Assembly: GCF_004300825.1 (NCBI RefSeq)
Contig: NZ_CP036250.1
Span: 1,426,001 to 1,490,000, forward strand
Origin: Egicoccus halophilus
Lineage (GTDB): Bacteria; Actinomycetota; Nitriliruptoria; Nitriliruptorales; Nitriliruptoraceae
Direction of reading: 5' to 3'
Length of the DNA stretch: 64,000 nucleotides
The translations under genes were made by a program, and so were the position numbers. Of the stretch, positions 42,709 through 51,974 are shown piece after piece; position 1 is the first letter of the stretch, and each line of letters opens with the position of its first letter. The notes beneath the pieces were generated by a model, which saw nothing but the letters and a program-made list of their open reading frames with translations, was not told the origin of the DNA and did not search any database.

Positions 42709-44712
42709 CTAGGGCCGCCAGAGGTGGTCGCGGAGACCGGAGGCCCGGCGGACGACGTGGTGGACGGCGGCGCGGACGGCGGCCTCGGAGCCGACGACCG
42801 TGACCTGCCGTTCGGCGCGGGTGACGCCGGTGTAGAACAGCTCGCGCGACAGGATCCGGGAGTTCGCGTCGGGCAACACCACGACCGCGTGGGTGAACTG
42901 CGAGCCCTGGCTCTTGTGGATCGTCATGGCGTGCACCGTCTCGGTCGACTCGAGCCGACTCGGGGACAGCAGTCGAGGCCCCTCGATGGTCGGGAACGCC
43001 ACCCGGGGCCCCTGTTCGGTGGCGACCACCACGCCGACGTCGCCGTTGTAGATCTTGAGCTGGTGGTCGTTCTCGGTCACCAGCACCGGCCGGCCCGGCA
43101 GCCACGTCTCGCGGGTCGAGGCGGCCGTCGTCCCGAGCCACCCCTCGACCATCGGCACCCACGCCGCCACCCCGAACGGGCCGCGCCGGTGGGCACACAG
43201 CACCCGCAGTTCGTCGAGCCCGCCGAGTGCCGCCGCGGCGTGACCGTCCTCGGCGGCCTGCCGCACCCGCCGGCCGACCGCGGTGACGGCGGCCGTCACG
43301 CTGGCGAGGGCGGCGGGCGACTCGGCGTCGGCGTCGTCGGCCCGCTCGACCCAGGTGACGTCGTCGGGCCCGTTGCGCAACAGGGCCACGACCGCGTCGG
43401 CGTCGCCGGACTGGATGGCGCTCGCCAGCTCGGCGATACCGGACTTCGTGCCGTAGCGGTGCACGCGCTGCAACACGACGATGCCGTCCCGGATGCCCCC
43501 CACGTCGCCGGTGGTGCCGGCGTCGCTGGTGGTGCCGACGTCACCGTCGTTGCCGGCCCGGCGGACGGGCCCGGACGGCAGGTCGACACCGCTCGCCGCG
43601 GCGAGTCGCTCGCGGGCCGGTTCGCTGAGTCGCAGGCCGTGCAGCGACGGTCCGACGATGTCGCCGAGGACCGCGCCGGCTTCGACCGAGCGCAGCTGCT
43701 GCGGGTCACCGACGAGGACGACCCGGGTGTGGTCGGCGCAGGCGTCGAGCAGCTTCGCCATCAGCGAGAGCGACACCATCGAGGTCTCGTCGACCACGAC
43801 GACGTCGTGGGGGAGCGGCTCGCCGGCGTGGTGGCGGAAGCGGGTGCTGCTGCCGGGGTGGCGGCGCAGCAGCCGGTGGATCGTCGAAGCCTGGGCCGCG
43901 GCGAGCCGTTCACGTACCGCGTCGTCGTAGTCGTCGCGCTCGAGCGCCTGCCGGAGCGACTCCTCGAGCCGGGCGGCGGCCTTGCCGGTCGGGGCGACGA
44001 GGGCGACCCGCGGAGGCGGGTTCCCGGCCGCGGCGGCCTGCTGGTCGAGCAGCGCCAGCACCCGCGACACCGTCGTGGTCTTGCCGGTCCCCGGTCCGCC
44101 GGCGACCACCGCGAGGCGGCGCAACACGGCGGTCGCGGCGGCGAGCCGCTGCAGATCCACCTCGCCGTCTCCCGGTGCCTCGCCGAACAGCTCGTCGAGC
44201 CCGGTGCGGAGCACCGTGACGTCGACGTCGTCGGCCGGTCGGGCGGCGCGGCGGCGGAGCTGCTCGGCGACCAGCTGCTCGTAGCGCCAGTAGCGGTCGA
44301 GATAGAGCCGGGTGCCGTCCAGTGTCAGCGGGTGCCGGGTGTCCGCGCCGGGTGCGCCGACGAGCCCGTCGGCGGCCGCCAGTGCGTCACACCAGACCGC
44401 GACGTCGGCCGGCCACGGCAGCGCGGCGACCTGCTCGGCGGTCTCGTCGTCGGCGACGACGGTGTCGGCGACCTCGGCGAGGTCGACACAGACGTGTCCG
44501 ACCCTCGGCCCGCGTACGGCGAGCGCGACCGCCAGCAACACCTGCGGGTCGTCGCAGCCCGTGATCCGGCACAGCGTCACGGCCGTGTGCACGTCGGCGG
44601 GATGCAGCACGCCCGCGAGGTTGTACGGCACGAGCGTCGGCGGGCAGTCGACGACGAAGCGGGCCTCGTACGGGTCGCTGCGGTGGTCGTCGGGCAGCAG
44701 CGTCGCGCTCAT
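42709..44712 (-). CDS. recD: exodeoxyribonuclease V subunit alpha
   Basis: 667 residues. RecD is the 5'-3' helicase of RecBCD, which processes double-strand breaks. Superfamily 1B motifs: Walker A VVAGGPGTGKTTTVSRVL, VALVAPTGKAAARLEE, Walker B VVVVDETSMVSLSLMAKLL, motif III VVLVGDPQQLRSVEAGAVLGDI. Late motifs are VHAMTIHKSQGSQF and FYTGVTRAERQVTVVGS. An insertion after the helicase motif III region carries short GTTSDAGTTGDVGG repeats. The ATG at 44712 overlaps the recB stop by 4 bases (ATGA). It is the last gene of the operon. Confidence 0.96.
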   Translation of the reverse strand: MSATLLPDDHRSDPYEARFVVDCPPTLVPYNLAGVLHPADVHTAVTLCRITGCDDPQVLLAVALAVRGPRVGHVCVDLAEVADTVVADDETAEQVAALPWPADVAVWCDALAAADGLVGAPGADTRHPLTLDGTRLYLDRYWRYEQLVAEQLRRRAARPADDVDVTVLRTGLDELFGEAPGDGEVDLQRLAAATAVLRRLAVVAGGPGTGKTTTVSRVLALLDQQAAAAGNPPPRVALVAPTGKAAARLEESLRQALERDDYDDAVRERLAAAQASTIHRLLRRHPGSSTRFRHHAGEPLPHDVVVVDETSMVSLSLMAKLLDACADHTRVVLVGDPQQLRSVEAGAVLGDIVGPSLHGLRLSEPARERLAAASGVDLPSGPVRRAGNDGDVGTTSDAGTTGDVGGIRDGIVVLQRVHRYGTKSGIAELASAIQSGDADAVVALLRNGPDDVTWVERADDADAESPAALASVTAAVTAVGRRVRQAAEDGHAAAALGGLDELRVLCAHRRGPFGVAAWVPMVEGWLGTTAASTRETWLPGRPVLVTENDHQLKIYNGDVGVVVATEQGPRVAFPTIEGPRLLSPSRLESTETVHAMTIHKSQGSQFTHAVVVLPDANSRILSRELFYTGVTRAERQVTVVGSEAAVRAAVHHVVRRASGLRDHLWRP

Positions 44713-47700
44713 GCGGCACCTCCGTCGAACAGGTCGCTGACGGCCTCGATCAACGCGGCCGGCGGCTGCCAGGCGAACACGCCGTGCGGGCAGCCGTCGA
44801 CGACCGGCGTGTCGGGGCCGGTCATGCCGCGAACGAACAGGTACAGCGCACCGCCGAGGTGCTGTTCCGGCCGGTAGTCGGTCACCCGCCAGCGCAGGTA
44901 GCGGTGCAGGGCCACCTGGTACAGCAGCGCCTGGAGTGGGTAGTGGCCACGCACCATGGCGTCGACCAGCGCGTCGTGGCGGTAGTCGTCGGCCACGAGC
45001 GGTTGACCCGAGGTGCCGAGCCGGTTGGTCTTGTGGTCGGCCACGAGGAACCGCTGCCCACCGTCACCGTCCGGCACGCGCAGCACGAGGTCGATGCTGC
45101 CGGCGAGGAAGCCGCGCAGGTCACCGTCGAGTCCTGCTGCGGCGAGCTCCCGGCCGTAGTCGGACAGCGGGTCGTCGGCCGGCAGCGTGTCGTCCAACAG
45201 CTGGGCGATGCGGCCGACGGTGACACCGCCGGACAGCTGCGGGTCGAGCGGCAGCTCGAAGTCCAACTCGTTCAGCCGGTCGGCGGTCCCGAGGTCCCGC
45301 AGCGCCTGCCCGCCGGCGAGGGGCCCGAGCGGCGTGTCGATCGCGGCGACGAGCCCGTCGACGAACACGTCGACGTCCCCGACGTCGGTGCGCAACCGCT
45401 GCTTCGCCTCGGCGGTGACGCGTGCCACCTCGTGGCGCAGGTCGTCGGCGGCGAAGTCGACGTGTTCGAGCACCACGTGGGTGAACGTGCCGACGTCGGT
45501 GCCGCCGGGCATGTCGGCCAGCGGCACCGGTGCGGACCCGGACGCCGCCGCCACCGCGTCGAACAACGTCGGCATCGCGGTCTCGGGAGCGCTCGAGGTG
45601 TCGGTCGCACGCTCGCCGGTGACGCCGAGTGGTGCCGGCTCGAGCGTCTCGTCGTCGACGACGTCCTCGGTGACCTCGGAGCCGACAACGGGGCGGTGGT
45701 GCGCCCGGGCGGTGATCGCCGAGTACGACGTCCGGTACCAGGCCCGGTCGAGGTGCCGGTCGAACACGGCGGCCTCGAGGGCGGTCTCGCCGAAGGCAGG
45801 CGCCTCCCACCGGTCCTTGGCGGGCCATCGCGGTGTGTGCTCGACCGACAGCATGCCGCCGGCCGCTGCTTCGAGCGCGTCGAGGTGGTGCTTGGCGGTC
45901 GCGTCGTCGGGCACCCTGGGTGCGGTGGTCGTCGTGTCGAGCCGTCCCTGCCCGTCACGGGCGAACAGCACCCGACCGAGTCCGGCCTTGTGGCTGTCCT
46001 GACAGGGAGCCCACCACACGACCAACTCGTGTTCGGCGCGGGTGAGGGCGACGTAGAGCAGTCGCAGCCCTTCGCCGGCGATCTCCTGGCGGGCGAGCGC
46101 GCGGTGGTCGTCCCAGTCGTCCTCGCGCTTGCCGCCGACGTCGAGGGTGCGGCGACCGTCCGTGGTGAAGGTCGGCACGGGCGGGTTCAAGAGGCCCGGC
46201 GACCAGAGATAGGGGGCGAACACCACCGGGTACTCCAGGCCCTTGCTGCGGTGCACCGTGAGGATCTGCACGGCGCGGGCGTCGGACTCGAGCCGACGGG
46301 CACGCTCCTCGGCGGGCACCTGGTCGTCGTCGACCTGCGCGATCGCGCGTGTGAGCCACGACGTCAGGGCAGCCGTGCCGAGCTGTTCCTCGACGGCCGC
46401 ACGGTGCAGCAGCTGACCGAGGTGGTCCAGGTCGGTGAGGTGTCGCTCGCCACCGGTCACACCGAGCAGGCGTGCCGACAGGTCGGTGTCGTCGGAGATG
46501 GTCCTCACCAGCGAGGCGACACCCCGTTCGCGCAGGACCTCCGCCCAGCGGTGCAGCTGGTCGTGCAGGTCGGCGAACGTGTCGTCGTCGGCGGTGGCGA
46601 GCTGTTCCCCGGTCCAACCGAGCCAACTGGTCAGGGCGACGGCACGAGCCCGGCTGCCGTTGGCGGGCTGCTCGAGCGCGTCGAGCAGCCGCTGCCACTC
46701 CATGGCCGCCGAGGTGTCGAACACGCTGCCGACCCCGTTGATGATGGCGGGGACGTCGACGTCGCGCAGCGCCCGGTGCACCTGCACCGCCTCGGCGTTG
46801 GTACGCACGAGCACCGCGACGTCGCCGGCGTGCAGCGGACGGCGGTCGTCGCCGCCGCACAGGACGGCGGTGTCGGACTGCAGCAGCTCGACGGTCTGGG
46901 CGGCGAGGTCACGGGCGATGTGGTCGCGGGCGGCTGGCGCGTTGACACAGCCACGCCAGCTCTGCAGCCCGTTGCCGTGGGGGAGCACCCGCAACCGCAG
47001 TGGCGCGCGGCCGCCGGTGATGCGGGGGCCCCGGTGACCGGGGGCCGCCTCGACCTGGCGGTAGGCGATCTGCGGGTCACCGAAGGTGGCGCCGTCGAGC
47101 AGTGTGTCGAGCGCCTGCAGCAGCGGCGCGTCGGAGCGCCAGTTGGTGGTCAACGTGGCGCGGACGTCGGCGGTGTCGACAGCGTCGAGGTAGGCGTGGA
47201 TGTCGGCGCCACGGAAGGAGTAGATGGCCTGCTTGGGGTCGCCGATCAGTACCAGCGTCGCCTGCGGGTCGGCGAAGGCACGCGAGAGGATGTCCCACTG
47301 CACCGGGTCGGTGTCCTGGAACTCGTCGATGAGGGCGATGCGGTAGCGCTCGCGCAGCGCTGCGGCGGCCGCACGGCCGTTGTCGGGGTCGACGAGCGCG
47401 TCGCGGAGCTGGGTCAGCAGGTCGTCGTAGGAGAGCTGCCGCTGGTCGCGCTTGCGGCGGGCGAGTCCGCTGCGCAGCCGGTGGGCGAGCCAGGCACGGA
47501 CCTCGGCGTCGCCGTCGAGGTCGGCCACGTCGGCGTCGGTGTCGACGGCGGGCACGATGCGTGCGTCGGGGTTGTTGACCAGCTTCTCGGCCACGTCGAT
47601 CAGGTCCTTGCGCCTGACCGCCGCGAGCCCGTGCCGGGTGGCGAGCTGCACCAGCAGGTCGTCGACCACGGTGGCGACCAGTTCGCTCTGATCCTGCAGG

Positions 47701-48182
47701 ACGGTGGCGTCCGGGTCGGCGTCGACGCGGAAGCCGAGCGTGCGCAGCACCTGCTGGCAGAAGCCGTGGATGGTGGAGATGGTGGCGGCGTCGAAGTCGG
47801 CCACGGCCGTGCTGGCCCGGTCGAGCCGAAGACGCAGCTCCTCCTGCCCGACCGCCGGGTCGCACAGCAGGGCGAGGACCTCGTCACCGCCCGGGACCGG
47901 CTCGCCCGCGAGGCGGCGGGTCAGCTGCTCGGCGGTGGTGACGAGCCGCTCGCGGACCCGTTCGCGTAGTTCGGCGGTGGCGGCACGCGTGAACGTGACG
48001 ACCAGCAGCTGAGGAAGCGGCACGCCGTCCTCGACGACGTAGCGGGCCACGAGCCCGGCGATCGCGAAGGTCTTGCCGGTCCCGGCGCTGGCCTCGAGGA
48101 TGGTGCGCCCACGGGGCAGGTCACCGGTCAACTCGAACCGGGCCGCCTCGGGGGCGGTGTGGGGGGTGGTGTGCGCCGTCAC
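44709..48182 (-). CDS. recB: exodeoxyribonuclease V subunit beta
   Basis: 1,157 residues from GTG 48182. Residues 31-38 are the Walker A ASAGTGKT in ILEASAGTGKTFAIAGL, then LLVVTFTRAATAELRERV, IDEFQDTDPVQWDIL (Walker B) and LIGDPKQAIYSFRGADI. LTVHRSKGLEYPVVFAP and LYVALTRAEHELVVWW follow. The C-terminal RecB nuclease domain shows a metal-binding DHK motif in FLVADHKTNRLG and the terminal GVFAWQPP. GTGA overlap with recC and ATGA overlap with recD show tight coupling. The open frame upstream is an artefact within recC. Confidence 0.96.
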   Translation of the reverse strand: MTAHTTPHTAPEAARFELTGDLPRGRTILEASAGTGKTFAIAGLVARYVVEDGVPLPQLLVVTFTRAATAELRERVRERLVTTAEQLTRRLAGEPVPGGDEVLALLCDPAVGQEELRLRLDRASTAVADFDAATISTIHGFCQQVLRTLGFRVDADPDATVLQDQSELVATVVDDLLVQLATRHGLAAVRRKDLIDVAEKLVNNPDARIVPAVDTDADVADLDGDAEVRAWLAHRLRSGLARRKRDQRQLSYDDLLTQLRDALVDPDNGRAAAAALRERYRIALIDEFQDTDPVQWDILSRAFADPQATLVLIGDPKQAIYSFRGADIHAYLDAVDTADVRATLTTNWRSDAPLLQALDTLLDGATFGDPQIAYRQVEAAPGHRGPRITGGRAPLRLRVLPHGNGLQSWRGCVNAPAARDHIARDLAAQTVELLQSDTAVLCGGDDRRPLHAGDVAVLVRTNAEAVQVHRALRDVDVPAIINGVGSVFDTSAAMEWQRLLDALEQPANGSRARAVALTSWLGWTGEQLATADDDTFADLHDQLHRWAEVLRERGVASLVRTISDDTDLSARLLGVTGGERHLTDLDHLGQLLHRAAVEEQLGTAALTSWLTRAIAQVDDDQVPAEERARRLESDARAVQILTVHRSKGLEYPVVFAPYLWSPGLLNPPVPTFTTDGRRTLDVGGKREDDWDDHRALARQEIAGEGLRLLYVALTRAEHELVVWWAPCQDSHKAGLGRVLFARDGQGRLDTTTTAPRVPDDATAKHHLDALEAAAGGMLSVEHTPRWPAKDRWEAPAFGETALEAAVFDRHLDRAWYRTSYSAITARAHHRPVVGSEVTEDVVDDETLEPAPLGVTGERATDTSSAPETAMPTLFDAVAAASGSAPVPLADMPGGTDVGTFTHVVLEHVDFAADDLRHEVARVTAEAKQRLRTDVGDVDVFVDGLVAAIDTPLGPLAGGQALRDLGTADRLNELDFELPLDPQLSGGVTVGRIAQLLDDTLPADDPLSDYGRELAAAGLDGDLRGFLAGSIDLVLRVPDGDGGQRFLVADHKTNRLGTSGQPLVADDYRHDALVDAMVRGHYPLQALLYQVALHRYLRWRVTDYRPEQHLGGALYLFVRGMTGPDTPVVDGCPHGVFAWQPPAALIEAVSDLFDGGAA

Positions 48183-51100
48183 TGCTTGCCCTTCGTCTCG
48201 ACCTCGAGCACCGGCTCCCACAGCCGCCGTGCCCAGGCGACCACCCGTTCCTCGCACTCGGGCCACGGGTGCCCGGTCTCGTCGTCGAGCGGCGGGTCGG
48301 CGAGCAGTTCGGCGAAGCTCGCGATCCCTCCGAGCACCGCGACGTGACACGGGTCGAGGTCGTCCTGGGGATAGGTGGGGTAGGTGGTCTCCCACGCCTT
48401 CGACGCCGACCAGGGTTGCTTCCCACCGGCGGCCGCTTCGGCGAGCGCGGGGGACAGTCCGGGGTACAGCGGCGCTGGCGCCCGCATACCACGGTCGTAG
48501 AGATCGAGCAGGATCACCAGCGACGCGGTTGCCCACGCGTGGCGTGCCGACGCGTCGTTCCCGCGGGTCGTCAGGCGGGACCACTCCACGGTGTTCTTGG
48601 TCTTGTCCTTGCACTGCGCGACGACCAGGGCCTCCCACGCCGTCTCCGGGTGGGTCAGCGTGAGTGCCAGGAGGCGGACGTAGGCGGCCAGCCGCGCCTT
48701 GCCCTTCAGCCCGGAGAACGTCACGTCACCGATGGTCGTGCCGCGGATGCCGCCGACGGTGCCGACGAGCCGGCGGCCGTCGTCGAGCCGCACGTCGATG
48801 TCGATGGCCGACACCTCGCCGTCACCGAGCAGGTCGCGTGACGCCTCGGCGATGGCTTCGGCGGCAGGACACACCTCGTCCAGCAGCTGGCTGGCGAGCG
48901 GCTCGGGCGGGAGGGTTCCCCGGGCTCGTTCCACCGGCTCCCACTGCTCCCGGCGGTGCCCCTGGAGGAGTGCCGTCAGCAGACGGTCGCCGATCTGCCA
49001 CTTCGCGAGCCCCGCCACGTCCAGCGGGATGCCGTCCTCGGGGGCGTCGTCGGCCTGCCGCAGCCACACACCGAGCCGGTCGGCGAGGAACGCCCGGGTC
49101 GGGTGCTCGACGAACCGGATCAACGAGGTGAGGTCGAGGACGTCCCGGTCGGGCGTGGGCAGTGGCTGGGGCAGGAACGGTCGCGGGTCGGCGAGACCGC
49201 CGGCGCGTGCCGTGGCGCCGGCGAGTGCCGAGGCATCGAAACTCCAGGGCTGCTCGCCGCGGACCTCGCCGTGCGTGAAGTTGCGGACGTCGAACGGCTG
49301 CAGCGGGTGCTCGACGACCACCGCGTCACGGGCGCGCCCTTCGGGACTCCGCACGGTCGCGTCGACGACGTCGAGGAGTTCCCCGACCGGCACGGCCGGC
49401 GGCAGCGGCTCGTTGGTGCGCTCGTCACGGCCGGAGTAGGTGATGACGAGGTGGTCGGTGGCCGAGAGCAGCGCGTCGAGCAGCAACTGGCGGTCCTCGG
49501 TGCGCGCGTCGCGATCGCCGACGAACGGCTCGAGCTCGATCAGGTCGTCGCCGTCGGCGACGGTGCGGCGCGGGAACGCGCCGTCGTCCATGCCGAGCAG
49601 GCACACCACCCGGTGAGGGACCGCCCGCATCGGCACGAGGGTGGAGACCGTGAGGTCGCCGGTGCGGTGGCTGGCCCGTGACGGGCGGCCACGCAGCCGG
49701 TCGCCGAGGAGGACGCGCACCTCCGCGAGGCTGAGCTCGACCGGCGCGGCGGTGCCCTCGCCGGTGGCGTCCGCGGCGGTCCGGGCGGCGTCGGTCAACT
49801 CGTCGAGGACGCGGTGCAGTTGCAGCCGCTGCCACCGGTCGGGAGTGCCGGTGGCGGTGAGCCGGTCGGTGACGGCGAGGATCGTGTCGCGCCAGGCGCC
49901 GAGCGGGCGGGGATCCCGCAGCTCGCAGACGGCGGCCGTCAGCCGCTCGACGCACTCCGCGAAGCGGCCGGCGAGCTCGACGTCGCTGCCCTCGACGTCG
50001 TCGAACGGCAGGATGCCGGCGACCAGGCGGTGGTCCTCGTCGGCCATGACGATGCCGGTCAGCAACCGCCGCAGCCCGGAGCGCCAGGTGTTGACGTCGA
50101 CGCCGTCGAGGTCGAACCGGACCCGGTCCTCGGCGTCGATGCCCCACCGGATGCCGAGCTCCGGCAGCCAGCCCTCGATGCGCTCGAGCTCCTGGGCGTC
50201 GAACCGGAACCGCCGCCGGACCGGCTCGCGCGCCAGCAGGTCGAGCACCTGGGCGCCGGTGAGGCGGGCGTCGGCCAGGTCGAGCAGCTGCGCGACGACC
50301 TTGAGCGTCGGGTTGGTCTGCCGCAGGGAGCGGTCGGCGATGCGGACCCGCAGCGGTGTGGTGCTGCCCGAGGACGTGGCGACCTCGGTGCTGAAGACGG
50401 CGTCGACCAGCGGCGCGAACGCCTCCACGTCGGGGCACATGACGATGATGTCGCGTGGCTCGAGCCGTTCGTCGTCGGCGAGCAGGTGCAGCACGGTGTC
50501 GCGCAGGACCTGGACCTGTCGCATGCGGCCGTGGGCGGCGTGCACCTGCAGCGAGTCGTCGCCGGCTGCCAACAGCGGGCGGCGGTCGCCAGCGGTCGGG
50601 ACGCGGACCGCTGGGCGGTCGGCGCGGAGGTCGGCCTGGATCCGGCCCAGCAGCGTGGTCGGCGGCTCCGGCACCGGGCGGTGGTCGGCGTCGGGGGCGC
50701 CGAGGGCGGCGAAGACGGTCTGCATCTCGCGGGCGTCGCGGCCCCAGGAGCGCAGCAGCGGATGCTGCGGCGTGTCCGCCGTCGCGTCCGTCCGCCGCGG
50801 CCCCCTGGGCGGCGTCGTCGTGGCGTGCACGTCGCGGATCCGGTCCCACAGCGCCGGCGACGGGTGTCGCAGGAACAGGTGCACGTCGCGGGTGGTCGCG
50901 AGCGCCATCAGCACCCGCAGGTAGCTCGCGGGCAGGGCGCTGAGCCCGAAGATCGACAGCCGCTGCGGCAGGTCCAGCTGCACGTCGCCGGCCTCGAGCC
51001 GGACGGCGACGTCGGTCAGCCGCTCCGCGCTGCTGGGCGTGTCGACCCGCTCGCGCAGCCGCCGCCACAGCTGCGGTTGCCAGGCGTGCCGGTCGGCGAT

Positions 51101-51619
51101 CGCGGCACCGTCGGGGCCGACGTCGTGGCCGTCGGCCCAGTCCAGCACCATCTCGGGACGGTGGACGGCGTAGCGGTCGAACAGGTCGACCAGCCGGCGG
51201 GCTGCGGAGAAGCGGCGGCCGTCGCGCGCCGACTCGAGGTGGCTGCGGGCCGGACCCCAGCAGTCGGCCTTCGGGTCCGTCTCGGCCAGTTCGAGGAGCG
51301 GCCACACCAGCCGGTCGGGCCGCCAGGGGTCGGCGTCGTCGGGGAGCTCGCCCGTGGCCTCCAACGCCATCGTGACCAGCGTGCCCGGGAACGGGAAGTC
51401 GACGTTGGCGCAGATGCCGTCGGTCGCGCCGGCGGCCGCGCCGAGCCGCAACGACAGCTCCTGCGCGATCCAGCGTTCGATGCCGGCGGTCGGGACCGCG
51501 ACGACGTCCCGCTCGAACGGGTCGGCCGGCGGCGTCGCCAACAGCTCCGCCAACGGCCGTACCAGACCGTCGGCGCGTTCCGAACGCCACACCTGCAGAC
51601 CCACACGGCCCCCGTTCAC
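48179..51619 (-). CDS. recC: exodeoxyribonuclease V subunit gamma
   Basis: 1,146 residues, the Chi-recognition subunit with inactive helicase and nuclease folds. Family landmarks: VVAVPTAGIERWIAQELSLRLG and GICANVDFPFPGTLV at the N-terminus, LSIFGLSALPASYLRVLMAL, DIIVMCPDVEAFAPLVDAVF, VCLLGMDDGAFPRR and LLLDALLSATDHLVITYSGRD. The GTG at 51619 is used; a GTG six codons later (51604) would start at VGLQVW and is equally plausible. It heads recC-recB-recD. I see no typical actinobacterial LexA box in the upstream 250 bases. Confidence 0.95.
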   Translation of the reverse strand: MNGGRVGLQVWRSERADGLVRPLAELLATPPADPFERDVVAVPTAGIERWIAQELSLRLGAAAGATDGICANVDFPFPGTLVTMALEATGELPDDADPWRPDRLVWPLLELAETDPKADCWGPARSHLESARDGRRFSAARRLVDLFDRYAVHRPEMVLDWADGHDVGPDGAAIADRHAWQPQLWRRLRERVDTPSSAERLTDVAVRLEAGDVQLDLPQRLSIFGLSALPASYLRVLMALATTRDVHLFLRHPSPALWDRIRDVHATTTPPRGPRRTDATADTPQHPLLRSWGRDAREMQTVFAALGAPDADHRPVPEPPTTLLGRIQADLRADRPAVRVPTAGDRRPLLAAGDDSLQVHAAHGRMRQVQVLRDTVLHLLADDERLEPRDIIVMCPDVEAFAPLVDAVFSTEVATSSGSTTPLRVRIADRSLRQTNPTLKVVAQLLDLADARLTGAQVLDLLAREPVRRRFRFDAQELERIEGWLPELGIRWGIDAEDRVRFDLDGVDVNTWRSGLRRLLTGIVMADEDHRLVAGILPFDDVEGSDVELAGRFAECVERLTAAVCELRDPRPLGAWRDTILAVTDRLTATGTPDRWQRLQLHRVLDELTDAARTAADATGEGTAAPVELSLAEVRVLLGDRLRGRPSRASHRTGDLTVSTLVPMRAVPHRVVCLLGMDDGAFPRRTVADGDDLIELEPFVGDRDARTEDRQLLLDALLSATDHLVITYSGRDERTNEPLPPAVPVGELLDVVDATVRSPEGRARDAVVVEHPLQPFDVRNFTHGEVRGEQPWSFDASALAGATARAGGLADPRPFLPQPLPTPDRDVLDLTSLIRFVEHPTRAFLADRLGVWLRQADDAPEDGIPLDVAGLAKWQIGDRLLTALLQGHRREQWEPVERARGTLPPEPLASQLLDEVCPAAEAIAEASRDLLGDGEVSAIDIDVRLDDGRRLVGTVGGIRGTTIGDVTFSGLKGKARLAAYVRLLALTLTHPETAWEALVVAQCKDKTKNTVEWSRLTTRGNDASARHAWATASLVILLDLYDRGMRAPAPLYPGLSPALAEAAAGGKQPWSASKAWETTYPTYPQDDLDPCHVAVLGGIASFAELLADPPLDDETGHPWPECEERVVAWARRLWEPVLEVETKGKQ

Positions 51620-51760
51620 CTCGAGCGGACCGCATGGTGCCCGACACCTGTGACACGAGCCAGGACGTCACCGCGGACGGCCGCCGGGTGCGCTCCGGCC
51701 GGGCTCCGGGCATCGCGCTCATCGCGTCGAGCCTCGGGCGCTCCCTCGGGTGCGTCGACG

Positions 51761-51800
51761 CACGCCTGACCCGCTCGACGTACGCCTGACCCGCTCGACG
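51761..51800. repeat. two tandem 20-bp repeats upstream of recC
   Basis: CACGCCTGACCCGCTCGACG is followed directly by the same 20-mer with a T at position 1. The pair lies in the recC/ATPase divergent gap and could be tandem binding sites or a simple duplication. Confidence 0.85.
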
Positions 51801-51872
51801 CTGCCGGTCACACCCCTGCTCCAGACTGCCTGTCCGACGATGCGCCAGGCAGCGGACGAGCGGAGGCAGCGT

Positions 51873-51974
51873 ATGGGTGGGAGAAGCGAGGACGTCACGG
51901 TGCCGGTCGTCCCGGCCGGCGGTGTCCTGTGGGTAGACGAGCGACGCGAGTCGGTCGGCGAGGTGTCGGGATGA
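51873..51974 (+). CDS. 33-residue leader-like ORF coupled to the P-loop gene
   Basis: ATG 51873 has GGAGG at 51862-51866, and its TGA overlaps the ATG of the next gene (ATGA). The peptide MGGRSEDVTVPVVPAGGVLW... is soluble and unlike anything I know. The coupling and ribosome binding site argue for translation; the function may be only to deliver ribosomes. Confidence 0.4.
   Translation: MGGRSEDVTVPVVPAGGVLWVDERRESVGEVSG

Noticed and set aside
44784-47969. 1,061-codon plus-strand open frame across recB
   Set aside because: Antisense to recB, with repetitive V/G/Q/H composition and no domain motifs.
51620-51970. LexA/SOS box for recC
   Set aside because: No TCGAAC-N4-GTTCGA-like palindrome is visible.
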